Source: Leucosporidium creatinivorum (lineage: Eukaryota > Basidiomycota > Microbotryomycetes > Leucosporidiales > Leucosporidiaceae). Taken from it: a DNA stretch of 64,000 bases. The stretch covers positions 161,075 through 225,074 of the forward strand of contig BCKL01000027.1 of the NCBI GenBank assembly GCA_001600635.1, written 5' to 3'. The position numbers were made by a program, and so were the translations under genes. The notes beneath the pieces are model-generated. The model was not told where the DNA came from, did no database searches, and saw only the letters and a list, made by a program, of their open reading frames with translations. Positions 34,542 through 45,497 of this stretch are shown here, in pieces; the stretch's first letter is position 1, and the number at the start of each line of letters is the position of its first letter.

Positions 34542-35566
34542 TCAGGCGAGCCAGACAGCTCCGACGACGAGCGCGAGCACCGGAGCAACGACCGAACCGC
34601 CGACCTTGCCCGCCCCACCAGTCGACAGACCACCTCCTCCATTCTTGAGTCCTCCTGTCGAGGTAGGCGAGTCGGCCGATCCTCCATTGGCGAGCGAGCG
34701 CGTAGCCGAGAAGCCTCCGCCGACAGCAACCGAGGGAGTAGCGGTCGTTCCGGCTCCTCCCAGAGCCCCACCGGTCGTCGAAGCTCCGCCGAAAGGAGGG
34801 ATCGAGGTAGGGTTACTTCCGCCGAGGGAGAAGGAGTCGGTTGTGGTCGAAGGAGAAGCGCCCGAGGAGGCGAGGGGGTCGAGGGTCTCGGAGGGGCTGG
34901 CAGAGTCGGATCCGCCGAGGGAGGAGGCGCCGCTGGATCCAGTGCTTCCAGTGAGACTTGAGCAGAGGTCCGCAAAGTCTGTAGGGTACGAGAAAAGCAT
35001 CAGCTGCAGCACGAGCTGCGCGAGAAGGGGGCCAGCTCACTCGAGACGTCGGTCTCGGCGCTGAAGCAGGCGCCGCAGGGCTCCATGTCGGCGAGGGGCT
35101 GAGATCCGCAAGCGCACTGTCCAATCTCCTCGTTGGATCCAAGGTTGGCGCAGGACTGCAGGCGAGCGAGCGACCCGGCAAGCGAAGGGTGAGCTTCTGG
35201 CTCCCGAGCCGACGTCTTCCCTCTTCTCCCACTGCACCCGAACAGCTCACCTGCATGTCAGTGGCCCAAGGAGTGCACTCCTGAGAGCACTGACCTCCCG
35301 TGCTGACGGCGTTGATGGCTTCCGAGACGAGGTTGGTCAGACCGGTGATGGCTCCCGTCTCGTCCTGCCTCTTGACGAGGTGTCTGAGTTCAAACGCGCT
35401 CGATACGGTGAGTCCGATGGAGATGGAGCCTTGCTGAGGAGTGGCCAGCCCGAGAGCTGTACAGAAGAGGCGAGGAGGCCAGCGCGAGTCAGCTCGGCTC
35501 GTGGAAGCGCGACAGAGCTCGCTGCTCACCTGGGAGGGACAGGGCGAGAAGGAGCGTGCAGAGCAT
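34542..35566 (-). CDS. Eight-cysteine GPI-type cell-surface protein, paralogue A
   Basis: Exons 35566-35530, 35456-35251, 35155-35041 and 34978-34542 sum to 795 nt (264 residues). Seen: signal peptide MLCTLLLALSLPALGLATP; a Kex2-type site in LVKRQDETGAITGLTNLV; a cysteine domain with CSQECTPW, then SC, IGQCACG, PCGACF and FADLCSS (spacing C-x3-C ... C ... C-x-C ... C-x2-C ... C); a Ser/Thr/Gly-rich region of about 110 residues; and a hydrophobic C-terminus (GGSVVAPVLALVVGAVWLA) after a small-residue stretch, as for a GPI signal. Known: such tails are replaced by a GPI anchor at the ER. Inference: plasma-membrane or wall protein. The pattern is reminiscent of CFEM domains (C-x-C in the middle, eight Cys) but lacks the usual Asp and has CGxC. 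Two paralogues lie at 39878 and 60637 with matching exon boundaries. Role unknown. Confidence 0.8.
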
Positions 35567-36173
35567 GGCTGTATGTCGATAGGGATAAGATCGAACGAGT
35601 GCGAGGAGGTGAAGAGACGAGGACGAGGTGATGGTAGGAGGAAAAGAGGCGATTTGCTCGAGCTCGCTCCTCTTCACTCGGCGGCGAGAGGTGCAGTGTG
35701 GCTCCGAGAAGAGCGCTAAATAGCGAAAAAAAGGTACATAGATATACGTGGCGTCTCAGGAGCTCTTCGAAACACTTGCACCCGCCTCCCATCGCCTGCT
35801 CAAGCTGCGCCGAGCCATCGGCGTCGTCGCGGTGGCCCTCAATCGCCGTTCGTGCCCGCCGTGGGAGTGTCACAAGCTAGCAGCGCGAACGGGGGTCACA
35901 GAGACCCGTGTTGAGCCCTTTCCAAGCTGCGAGATACTCTCTTGCTCGAGACAGCTGCGAGTTCGAGCAACGCCGAGCCGAGAAACGCTCGCTTCACCTT
36001 TCATCCTCTCGTGGAGCGAAGGGACAACGAATTGGAGTGGTAGTATAGCAGCAGAACAGGAGCACATCGCTCTCTTCAGTCGCCCGTCCTTGCCTTGTCA
36101 CTCCGAAGCGAGCTCTGTGGAAGGGGGAGGCGGTCAGCGAGGCGAGAGGGGAACGAGGCAGCGGACAAACTGA
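35567..36173. other. Intergenic: promoter of paralogue A
   Basis: About 600 bp upstream of the minus-strand surface protein gene and downstream of the F-box-like gene. An open frame at 35748-36173 (plus) has no recognisable content. Confidence 0.45.
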
Positions 36174-37305
36174 CTAGGGGTCCAGCATCGACTCCTCCCA
36201 GATGTCCCAGTAGCTTTCCGTCCCAGCGCGGTACACCACCGTCGTTCCATGCTTAGCACACAAGTTCTCGACCTCTTCTCCTATTACCTCCTCCGCGCAG
36301 GTCGAAGACAATGTCAACGTGCGAAGCTCCGACAGGGCCGCCGGCCATTCCTGGAGAAGTTCCACAACTCCGCGCGTTTCACAGCTCTCCCCTTCCATCA
36401 CGCGATATTGAACGAGCTTCGTGGGGAGCTGGCGCAAAGCGGATACGAGTTGCCCGTCCTCCGGGACCTCAACGACCAGGACCCGAAGCGATGCAAAGCG
36501 CGTCCAATCGGGAGCCACGATGGAGTTGCGGCTGGTGTTGAAGGCGAAGCGTTCGAGGCGAGGACCGAGGCGTGTCAGAGCTTCCTTCATTGGCTGGGCA
36601 TGAGTGGGTTGCGCCCTGTACCAGTAGATGAGACCGAGCGAGACGAGAGACGGGAAGTCGGCGTGCTGGAGCAGGTCCAACGCTTCGTTGACGTTGACGG
36701 GATCCGTGATGGACAGTTCGGCGAGGGATGGGAATGCGAGAGGAGAGGGAGTCGACTTGGGGAGGAGGACGTCGAGATGAAGACGCCTGAGATCTGCAAG
36801 ATGGCGAGGATCAGCTGCTGTAGCTCTACACCTTCCTGGCGAGGCACGTACGAGAAGCGAGAGGCAAAGGTCCGAGCAGATCCTCCTCAGGCTCGTAAGA
36901 CTCGGCACCACTCGCCCACATCTCTTCGACAGCCGGGAAGCTCTCCAGAAACGTATGCAGGTCATATATCGCCCACGGACCTCCCTGGGGTCCCAGCCGG
37001 ATCGACTTGGTTCGGCGAGCGAGCGCCGGCTCGTCGGCTAAGTCAGGGCCTGCATTCAAGATTTCGTGGTCACTCCTCCCATCAACGAAGATATGCTGCT
37101 GAAGCTCGACCTGGGCCATCGAAGTCCAGCTCTTGCTGACGAGGGCGAAGCGGAGGAGGATCTCGTAGCGCTGCTTGAAGGTCTCGAAGCGGACGAGGGG
37201 AAGACTGAGCTTGATGATGTGGTGTACGAGCTCCAGCGGTAGCGACGGCGTCGACTCGGCTACAGCTTCAGCGTCGATGGGAGGAGGGAGCGTCGTGTCG
37301 TCCAT
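36174..37305 (-). CDS. F-box-like protein, tandem copy 1
   Basis: Exons 37305-36852 and 36793-36174 give 357 residues. Seen: after an acidic start, SLPLELVHHIIKLSLPLVRF and LLRFALVSKSWTSMAQVELQ, an F-box-like segment (P-x-E-hydrophobic, SKSW); then a leucine-rich region with LRRLHLDVLL, FPSLAELSITDPV, LVSLGLIYWY, RLGPRLERFAFNT and FASLRVLVVEV, and a tail ending RAGTESYWDIWEESMLDP. Known: F-box proteins link substrates to SCF ubiquitin ligases. I chose the MDD start at 37305 because the neighbouring copy starts with the aligned MED, whereas the earlier ATG at 37323 is not conserved there. The single intron is at the same place and phase (GCT TCT C + AT) as in copy 2. Substrate unknown. Confidence 0.7.
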
Positions 37306-37478
37306 CTTTGGGCGAGCTTCCATAGCGATTCGAGGTGGTCGAGGGGTGTAGAGCGAGTGTTCTGTAGTCCAGCAGCTTCCAGTCTGAGCTTTCCGTGCTT
37401 CCCCAGCAGCGCAACGAGGAGGGAGCAGCGAGACGAAGTTGTGGCAGGAAGTCAAGGAGCGAGCGGCGGTCGAAGCTC
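37306..37478 (-). repeat. Conserved 5' leader of F-box-like copy 1 (duplicated at 39085-39257)
   Basis: About 170 bp upstream of the start codon closely match the sequence upstream of copy 2, for example sharing GCGAGTGTTCTGTAGTCCAG and GTGGCAGGAAGTCAAGGAGC. Read as protein, most differences change the amino acid, so the similarity reflects a duplicated leader or promoter rather than a coding exon. Confidence 0.75.
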
Positions 37479-37913
37479 TGTAGTCGACATCGCAGGGTGA
37501 ATCCTGTTCGCTCCCTTTAGAGTCTCTGAGAACTCTACGGGGAGCCTACACCGTCGTAAACCGAGTCTCACTCTCCAGCAAGCTCTTTGACCGAAGGCTC
37601 GGCGCTTCGCTTGCACTGCGAGCATCTCTGACGTACCTCGCGAGTCGCTGAGGTACAAGAGAGATATCAATGACAAGGAGAACCGAGCTCCGCAGCTGCG
37701 TGTGCCGAGCTGAGGCTGCTCATGGAGCTCTGACCGAGTTCGATCAGCACCGAGCCGAGGCAGCTCGCTCGTGTCGTCGCAGCTCAGTCTTAACGGAGAC
37801 GTCGTAGTCTGGACATGTGGCTTCCATTCCTCATCGACTGCCTGTCGTCCGCGTCACGCCGTTCACACGTATCCTCTCTTCCATCGACAGCGACCTCTGC
37901 GAGAAGGGGAGGG
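37479..37913. other. Intergenic between tandem F-box-like genes
   Basis: About 430 bp. It contains the upstream part of the copy 1 promoter and the 3' flank of copy 2. Nothing further recognised. Confidence 0.4.
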
Positions 37914-39084
37914 TCAGCGCTCCGAGGCAAAGGGAAGGAGAAGGCGAAACAAAGTAGACTCACTATGGATACAGCGCAGCATCCTCCCAGTCGTCCCAGT
38001 AGGAAGGCGTCCGCTGAGAACCCGAACGATACTCCACAACATCGAGTCGCAAGCGAGCGCCACCCGCTTCTGGCTTTGTCTCGTGAAGGTCTCCCTAGGA
38101 AGCGACAGCCTCCGCAGCGTTGATAACGCGGAAGGCCATATCTTCAGCATGTCGAAAAGCCCTTCGGTCCCCTCCTCGCCGGGGAAGAGGCGAAGGTAGC
38201 GGAGCCGAGAGGGAAGTCGTCTCAGGATGGCCGAGAGGTCGTGGGAGATTGCGAGTGCGAGGGCGTCTAGGGAGCTGAACTTTGACCAGTCGAACATTGC
38301 CGTGATCTCAGCATGGGTCGTGAGAACGAAGCGGGTGAGGCGAGGACCGAGCCGCGTCGAGAGGTCCTCTATCGGCTGGTCCGGGTCCAGCAAAGGCATG
38401 TACCAATTGCACAAGGCGAGAGAGCGCAACGCAGGCAGCTCGGTGCGCGCGAGAAAGGCGAACCAGGTCGCTGAGTCGAGAGGGTCCGAGATGGAGAGCT
38501 CGGTGAGGAAGGGCAAAGTGGCAGCAGTGGGGGAGGGTTGGAGGGCGAGGATGTCGAGATGGACACGCTTGAGCCCTAGTCGAGACCGGAGACCGTTAGC
38601 TTCTGTCCAAAGCTTTAGAGAGACGCAGGAACTGACGAGAAGCGAACAAGCAACGTCCGGCGAGAGTTCTCGGGCTCGGATCCGGCTCCCCGCCACACAG
38701 CCAGACCTCTTCACATCCTGGTAGCTTGCTCACTAGGCGCTCGAGGTCCATGATCTCCCAACGGACCGAGCTGCCTAGCCTGACCGAGACGGCGCGCCGA
38801 GCATCCTCTTTCCCCAGCGAAGTGCTGATGGCGGCCTCCAACACATCGTATGAGTGTCGAGTATCGATATAGAGATGTCTCCAGAGCTCAGCCTGCGCCA
38901 GCGCGCTCCAGATCTTGCTGACGAGGGCGAACTGTCCCAGGCGGTTGTAGCGCTCCGGGAAAGTCTCTAGGCGAACGGGAGGCAGTGCGAGCTCGAGGAT
39001 GCGGTAGATGAGCTCTGGCGGTAGGACTGGCGTCGATTCGACTGCAGCTGGACTGTCCGTAGGAGGAGCGAGCGGGTCTTCCAT
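37914..39084 (-). CDS. F-box-like protein, tandem copy 2, shifted C-terminus
   Basis: Exons 39084-38637 and 38575-37914 keep one frame for 369 residues. Seen: VLPPELIYRILELALPPVRL and LGQFALVSKIWSALAQAELW (F-box-like), then LKRVHLDILAL, LPFLTELSISDPL, RLGPRLTRFVLTT and FSSLDALALAI, matching copy 1 segment by segment. The tail does not match: copy 1 ends SYWDIWEESMLDP, while here the equivalent SYWDDWEDAALYP and a stop at 37963 are found in a different frame of the same DNA. The reading used here therefore leaves the ancestral frame near 38060-38090 and runs on to 37914. This is either a real frameshift after duplication or a sequence error. An in-frame ATG at 39432 could extend the N-terminus, but the aligned start with copy 1 is favoured. 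Confidence 0.65.
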
Positions 39085-39257
39085 CCTGGGGTGAGCTTCT
39101 AACGCGCTTCGAAGGGGCCGAGGGATGTAGGGCGAGTGTTCTGTAGTCCAGCAGCTTCCAGTCTGAATTTTCCGTGCTTCCTCAGCAGCGCGACGAGTCG
39201 GGAGCAGCGAGGCGAGAATGTGGCAGGAAGTCAAGGAGCGAGCCGCGGTCAAACCTC
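39085..39257 (-). repeat. Conserved 5' leader of F-box-like copy 2
   Basis: Partner of the leader at 37306-37478, same orientation and same distance from the start codon. Together they show that the duplication included upstream sequence. Confidence 0.75.
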
Positions 39258-39877
39258 TTTCCTTGCGACGTCTCACTGCTTGATCTCGCTGCTCGTCATG
39301 CGTACTTCGCTGTAGCTCATTAGAGTCTGCTCTGAGTCGGCTACAGCACCGTCGGCTGCTCTCGTCGGCTCTGTGAGTCCGGTGCTTGCCCTCCCGCTGT
39401 ACAGCGCTCAACTTCCCTTCTTCGCAGATCATCTCCCGTTAGCGTCCATCGCCCTCCCCACGATTTCCCTGACATCGTACACAATCGCCCGACACCTTCA
39501 CTCTCACCTGAAGGTCACCTGATCAACAACCGGCAGAGCTTGTCTCATTTCCTCATTCGCTCGGCTCTTGAGCTGAGGGGAAGAGCTCTCGTCGACAGCT
39601 CCTTCTCGCTGCCGGGTTTGCTGCTCCAGCCGGGAGACTCGAGAGCCATAAAAAGCAGCGGAAAGCTTCCCACGATTGTCTCGCCAAGGCGCCAGCTCGG
39701 TGGGAAAGTTCACAAGCGTCGGGAGCAGATTCGGGCGAGGATTTGGGGTGACGTCCATCCCCTCAATTCCCAGAAGACTGGGTGGGCAACGCACTTTCTC
39801 TCAAGGGAAGTTGTTTGAGCTGCACGGCTCCTCCCTTCTTTCTCTTCCTTCTCCTCCATCTCTCGCTGCTCGACACC
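39258..39877. other. Divergent intergenic region
   Basis: About 620 bp between the copy 2 leader (minus) and the surface protein paralogue B (plus). Both promoters should be here. A pyrimidine-rich stretch (39830-39870) lies just before the paralogue B start. No other feature seen. Confidence 0.4.
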
Positions 39878-40970
39878 ATGCTCGCTCAGTTCGTCTCCCT
39901 CATCGCTCTCGCTTCTGCAGGTGAGTTGTACCTTCCCCCCGTAGCCTGCGTAAAGCGCTGAGCCTCCTTCTCCTTTCCCCCACAGCGGTCGCTATCCCAG
40001 CTCCGGCTCCAATCTCCGCCGCTTCTATCGGAACCTCCCTCACTGCTGCCTTCGATGCTCGCCTCGCCAAGCGTCAGAGCACCACCGATGGTCTTACTGG
40101 CCTGCAGAACCTCCTTCAGGTGAGTAGGAAGGGCTCTGCCGACACGTGCCGGGGGCTATCTCGAAGCTGGGCTCGCTCGATTGTGGGGTGACGGAAGCTC
40201 CCCTGCGAGGCTGGAGCAGCTGCTTGTCGATACTACGAGCATCGGTACTGACTTACGCTTTGTCTCACCTACAGCAAGCCGTCCAAGGCCAAACCTCGGG
40301 CAAGTGTAAGAGCGAGTGCGAGCCTTGGATCACCACCGTTACCGTGAGTCGATTTCCGGCTAAGCTTTACTCTCAGCTGGACTGACCCTCTTTCGATATA
40401 TATAGTCCTGTGTCAACGACAACGGCAGCGATAACACCGCTATCGGACTTTGCTCCTGCGGCTCTACGCCCGTTGGGCAGATGAAGACTTGCGGAGCATG
40501 CTTCGACGAGGCCCAAGCCGCCGATGGTAAGTGCTCTACTTCTCTCGAGCCGCATGCAGCGAAGCTGACCCCAGCCTTCCTCAGACTTCGGATCCCTCTG
40601 CGCGGCCGCGACCGGCGGCAGCGGAACTGGCTCAGGCTCGGGCTCGCTCTCCTCTGGCTCCGCTTCAGCCTCTCGCTCATCTTCCATTGCCGCCTCGTCG
40701 GGCGGTGGATTCCTTTCCTCGGCCTCGTCGCGCGTCTCGAGCGCCGTTGGATCGGTCACTTCGGGCTTCGCCTCCGCAACCAGCGCCGCCTCCTTCTCGA
40801 CTGGAGCTGGAACTGGAGCTGCCACTGGAGCTGGAAACGGAGCTTCCCAAGCTACCTCGGCTGGTGGAGCTGCCGCTACCTCGGCCCCCGCTTCGGGAGC
40901 TGAGCGCAACGCCATTGTCGCTGGCTCGGCCCTCGGCTTTGCTGCTCTCGTCGGCGCTCTCCTCGTTTAG
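39878..40970 (+). CDS. Eight-cysteine GPI-type cell-surface protein, paralogue B
   Basis: Exons 39878-39920, 39986-40119, 40275-40343, 40406-40526 and 40585-40970 sum to 753 nt (250 residues). Seen: signal peptide MLAQFVSLIALASAAVAIPA; Kex2-type site in LAKRQSTTDGLTGLQNLLQ; cysteine domain CKSECEPW, SCVND, IGLCSCG, TCGACF, DFGSLCAA; a Ser/Ala/Gly-rich stalk of about 95 residues; and a hydrophobic GPI-type end (GSALGFAALVGALLV). Cysteine spacing is C-x3-C-x8-C-x12-C-x-C-x9-C-x2-C-x12-C. Introns after the signal peptide (phase 1), before the third Cys (phase 0) and before DF..LC (phase 1) coincide with those of paralogues A and C; one further intron after NLLQ is unique to this copy. Function not known; a surface or wall role is inferred from the signals. 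Confidence 0.82.
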
Positions 40971-41327
40971 GGTGGGGTAGAAAGGAAGGAAGGAGTCAGT
41001 TTATAGTTTCATAATCCAATTCAAGTTATCCCGTTAGTGCTGGTCACCTGCAGAATACCGCCGCAGGCATCTCAGCCTTTTCTCGCTCGAGTCGGCGCCG
41101 GTCGCAAGTCTCTCGGCGCTTCCGAGAGAGAGTGATAGCAAAAACGGGTATCGGATGGCAGCAGTAATCATACAGATGCTACACAAGAGCGAAGGAACCC
41201 TCGTACCAAGATGAGGCGGGGGAAAGAAGGGAGCGAATAGGCAGGGGGCAAACCGGTGATGATGGCAAACAAGAGACTGCTGGGGGATAGAAACAAGAAG
41301 GGGTCTTAACGAGAGAAGAGTGAAAGA
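40971..41327. other. Intergenic between converging genes
   Basis: About 360 bp between the 3' ends of paralogue B and the F-box/WD40 gene. Should contain both polyadenylation regions. Nothing else recognised. Confidence 0.45.
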
Positions 41328-44300
41328 CTATCCGAGTTCCGTCTCCGAAGGGCGGAAGGTCCGAACGTCCATGAGAGTCTTGCCCTCTCGGCGGCAGAGG
41401 ACGACGTGCTTGTCGTCGCGGAAGGTGACTCGCCAGACGGCGTCGCAGGGCTCGGCGAGCTCGCGGATGAAGACTCCGGTCTTAAAGTCTATACGGAGTG
41501 AGATGGAGGTCAGCTCGTTCAGCGACGCCGAGAGGGAGGTCAAGACGTACCCCACAGCTTGATACGACCGTCGTTGCCGCCAGTGACGATGAAGCGGTCG
41601 TCGAATTGAAGGCAGGTGACCGAGTTGTCGTGTGCGCAGAGGCGGTGGATGGTGTCGAAGGTGGTGAGGGAGAAGACGATGACTCGGCCGTCGGATCCGC
41701 CCGTGACGAGGACGTTGGAGATGGGATCGAGTTGAAGCTGGCCGACGAGCGAAGTGTGGCCTTGCAGGAGGGCGAGGAATTCACTGCGGAATGGAGGCAA
41801 GTTAGCGCGAGTCGTGAGAAGAAGGAGAGGCATGCCCACCCAGTCGTCGCCGACCAGATGCGGACGGTCGAATCGAGACTGCCCGTGACGACGCGAATGC
41901 CATCGAAAGCGACGGCGTAGATCTGGTGAATGTGGCCGCGGTAGACGAAGAGGCACTCTCCAGTATCGACGTCCCATAGCTGAAGGAAGGAGGTCAGCGA
42001 TGAGGCGAATGTGAGATGCGAAGAGCGACTCACTCGGCAAGTAGCGTCGTAGCTGCCGCTGACGACCTTGTTACCGCTGACCTCGATGCAGCGGACGCTG
42101 TGCGAGTGACCGACGAGCTGGTGCATCGCTGTACCCGTGTCGATGTTCCAGACACGCAGGGTAGCGTCGCGCGAGCCCGAGACGGCGATGGGGCGGCCGC
42201 CGATGACTCGCATGCAGCGAACCGTCGAGCTGTGGCCTCGCAGAACGTGCTTGCAGGTTCTGCGAGTAGTGAAGAGTCAGCGAGCCGAAACGGAACGCAG
42301 AAGGAAGCAGCAACTCACCCTGACTCGACATCCCACACTCGGACGTCGCGATCGCAGCCTCCGCTGACGACGACAGCGCCCTTCTGACCCCAGCCCCTCG
42401 CCGTACCGCACACTCCAGCCTGCTGCGAGCTATGGCCCGTCTCTCCTCCTGCTCCTAAACCCATACCGCCCGTCCTCGGCGCGCTGGCCGACTCTGCCGA
42501 GTCTGACGAAGTCGAGCCAAAGCCCTGGAACGACCGCCGCCGTTTTGGTGGAGAGGAGGGAGGGTCGGAGGTGGAGGTTGTTGGTTCCTCGCGAGAGGTA
42601 CCGAAGAAGGCTGACCCAGCGTTGGGCGAGTCGTTGGTGAAGGAAGTGTCGGCCGAAGGAGCCCTGAACCCTGGCTGCGAGAAGCTTGCTCCCATGGGCG
42701 AGGGCTGGCCAGCTCGAGAGGTGAAAGGGTCGGACCAGTCGTCTGTAGCCCGAGCCTTGCCCTTGCCATCATCCTTGGCTCCGCCATTCTTGCTGACGAG
42801 GGTCAAGCACCAGACGCCGAGCTCGTGTCCATCCAGCGTCTTGACGTAGCTTCCCGTGCCCGCTTCAAAGATGTGGACCTTGCTCGTCGCCATACCGACT
42901 ACGATCCACTCGTTGTCGAACCCCATGCTCGTGACGACGCCATCGTCGGCGCTCATCTGCGTCGAGAGCAAGCGACCAGGACCGCGAAGCCAAGCCGACT
43001 CGGTGAGGTAGGCGCGCTTGAAGTGGGTCTTGTACGAGAAGGGCTTCTTGGCTGATCCGTGGGAGGGTGAGCTGGCGGTAGTGATGGGTTGCGAGCGGGA
43101 GGGCGAACGGAGAATGTGCGAGCTGGGGAGGGACATGGAGAGGGCGTGAAGGGGCGGAGAGACGAGGGTTTGCAGAGGAGGGTGAACGGCGGCGGAGCTG
43201 GATGCCATTGGGCTCGTTGCGAGAGTGGGGGAGAAGGTCGGCCGAGCGATCTCGGGAGAAGCGTTTAGGTTGAGAGGAGCGGGCCCGGTCGATGTATGGG
43301 TCTGATGGAAGGGAAGAGGTTGTGATGCTGAAGCCTCGTCTTGTCCTTGCGATCTTGCTCGTGATGCCCGAGCACGCCTCTCCGCCAACGTCGACTGAAC
43401 CGTGGTGATGGTCGAGCCCAGTCCCAATCCCGTCGAGCCCGCCGAGCCTTGGATACCCTGCACCTCGGCGGCGCTAACGCCTGGCAGGATTGCCGGAGCT
43501 TGCCAGCTATCATCAACGGGGGCATCCGAGCGCAAGCCAAAGAACTCGGCTCTAGCTGCGAATTCGAGCAAGCTCGACCGGTCGAGCGTTCCCCGCCTCT
43601 CGCGACCGGCAGGCGTGCCCTCCTCTTCCTCCCGCTCGCCAAACTCCAACGTCTTGAGTCGCTGTCCAGCAGTGACGGGCGAACCGATGATCTCCCCAGC
43701 ATCCGAGTCACCGAATCCACTCTTCCAGCACATCCTCCGCCAGGTCGCCTCGTCCTCGAGGAGCGCTCGCCAGAACCGACTGACGCCGGAGGCGCGAGCC
43801 AGCGTTCGTACGTCGTCCACGAAGGAAAGGACGTGGAATGCGAGTTCGAGGGGAAGGGTCTTGAGGAAGTCGCGCTTGAGGCGAGGGGTGATGAGGGGGA
43901 GGAGGGGAGAAAGGGAGGAAGGCGGCGAGTCGGCAATGAGGAGGGAGAGCAGTCGCAATCGCATGGTCGATGACATGTTGCCGAACTGTGCGCGCATAGC
44001 CTGCACGAGCTGCTCCTCCGAAGCGCCGCCTTCTGCTCCTTCCTGCGGAGGCGACGACCATTGCGCGTCGACGGCCGGGGGGAAGCGATTGCCGTGGTGG
44101 AAGGGCTGAGGGGATGGTGCCGGCGTTGGAGGAGAGATGGCGCGCATACGAATGGACGACAGCGGCAACACCGAGCTGGCACCCGCTGATGTTGAAGCAG
44201 GCGTAGGCGAAGGCGGCGGCGAGCGATCCCCACGAACGTCGGGCGAAACGCTCAGCGGATCGGTCGAGACAGCGCTGAGCGGAGGAGGGGTCTGCGGTAA

Positions 44301-44345
44301 TGTAGGCGAGAAGATGGAGATAGGGAGGGGTGGTGTCGTAGTCAT
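41328..44345 (-). CDS. Cdc4-type F-box/WD40 protein (SCF substrate receptor)
   Basis: First exon 44345-42319 holds most of the protein, followed by short exons to the stop at 41328-41330. Seen: a disordered Ser/Pro N-terminus; then the segment starting MRAQFGNMSSTMRLRLL; an F-box (KRDFLKTLPLELAFHVLSFV ... RFWRALLEDEATWRRMC); a WD-entry region FKRAYLTESAWL and MGFDNEWIVVGMA; and seven WD40 blades, e.g. HVLRGHSSTVRCMRV, SGSRDATLRVWNIDTG, LVGHSHSVRCIEV, SGSYDATCRLWDVDTG, YRGHIHQIYAVAFDG, TGSLDSTVRIWSATTG, LQGHTSLVG and LCAHDNSVTCLQF. Known: Cdc4/Fbw7 and fission yeast Pop1/Pop2 bind phosphodegrons with the propeller and deliver cyclin-CDK regulators to SCF. The first blade is split by about 130 residues of Ser/Pro/Gly-rich sequence between GVWCLTLV and VVVSGGCDRDVRVWD. 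Confidence 0.9.
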
Positions 44346-45497
44346 GCTGGCGTAAACCTGCTGCTGGAGAGAATGCGTCAGCTAGGATCGGCGCTTGTGC
44401 TGCTTCCCAGTGTGAAGGCTTACCGAGGCTACTTCACTACTGGCTGCACTGCAGTCGAGCAGGAAGCGAAGGGAGGAAGGCTACGCCCTGCGAGTCTTCA
44501 AAGGCGAAACGAGCGAACGGCTTGCTCAGCAACAGCGACGAGGAGATGAGCGGACAAAGCTGACCTCTGTCGGAGTTGCGAGTGCGTGGGCGTGTAGGGA
44601 AGTAGTCGACGATGGTAGGGAGGTGTTCAACAGCAGCTGAAGCGGTCGTGCTTTGCTCGTAATCCGCGACCAAGTCTTGGAAGAGCGAGAGGGCCTGAGG
44701 GTCTCAAGCCGCTTTGGGCTACACGGCTGCTTTGTAGTGGATTGATCGTGAGGCGGGGGGATGACAAGAGAGGTTGGTCCCTGGTACAAGTCGGTCGTCT
44801 CCCTTGCCGTGATGTCGTCGGTCGAAGCTCAGCGAAAGTGGCGGGAGTGAGAGAGACGCCGCCGTCGTTTCGAGCTTGAGGGGGTCGATGGTACTTCATC
44901 GCTGCAAATGAGTCGAGGCTCCATGCAAAGCTCACTTCTTAGACTGTGCTCACTGCTCGGTGGTTTTCGCTCCTCTTACAAGCCTGGCAACGCCGAGCCG
45001 AACCCCTTCCTTTCGGCGAAGAGCAGAGTGGCTCGTCTTACGAGAGTCTGTCGAGGCTGGCCCCATTCCTCTTAATATGTACCGGCTACTCTGCTTACCC
45101 AGTCACCCTGACTTGCCCTTGCACAGCTCCAGTCGGCCTCTCCTTTCTCGGCGATAGGGTCTCGACGATGTGCAGCGACAAGGGTTACGGACTCGCTCTA
45201 TCCACTACTCCTTGATGCTGTGTAGACTATCCCCTAGGATGGCGAGCAGCGCCGTTCTCACTCTCGCGGAAGGGAGGAAAGAGGGGACTCGAGGAGCGCC
45301 AGCTCTCTCTTCGTCTCCTCACTCGCTCGTTTCATCTCGACATCGCTACAGGCTCTACTCACTGCTACAGATTGCATAGAAGGCTACAACTCCCGGTAAG
45401 CTCTCCAATCGTCTGTCGTCGCGTCGCGCTTGAAGACAGCTGACCTCGAGCTGATTCGTCTCGTGCAGCTCGCTGCAAGCTCTGTAGCGCTTGCAAC
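44346..45497. promoter_or_regulatory. Divergent promoter region with two probable 5' UTR introns
   Basis: About 1.15 kb between the Cdc4-type gene (minus) and the vezatin-like gene (plus). Just upstream of each start codon is a good intron signal: on minus a GTAAGC donor at 44423, GCTGAC-type branch and CAG acceptor near 44361; on plus a GTAAGC donor at 45396, GCTGACC branch and TGCAG acceptor at 45468. Both would lie in 5' UTRs. The middle holds no gene that I can support. Confidence 0.5.

Noticed and set aside
36249-37139. 296-residue open frame on plus strand
   Set aside because: Antisense of the F-box-like gene; its text is Arg/Ser-rich shadow with no motif, while the minus strand shows an F-box and a paralogue.
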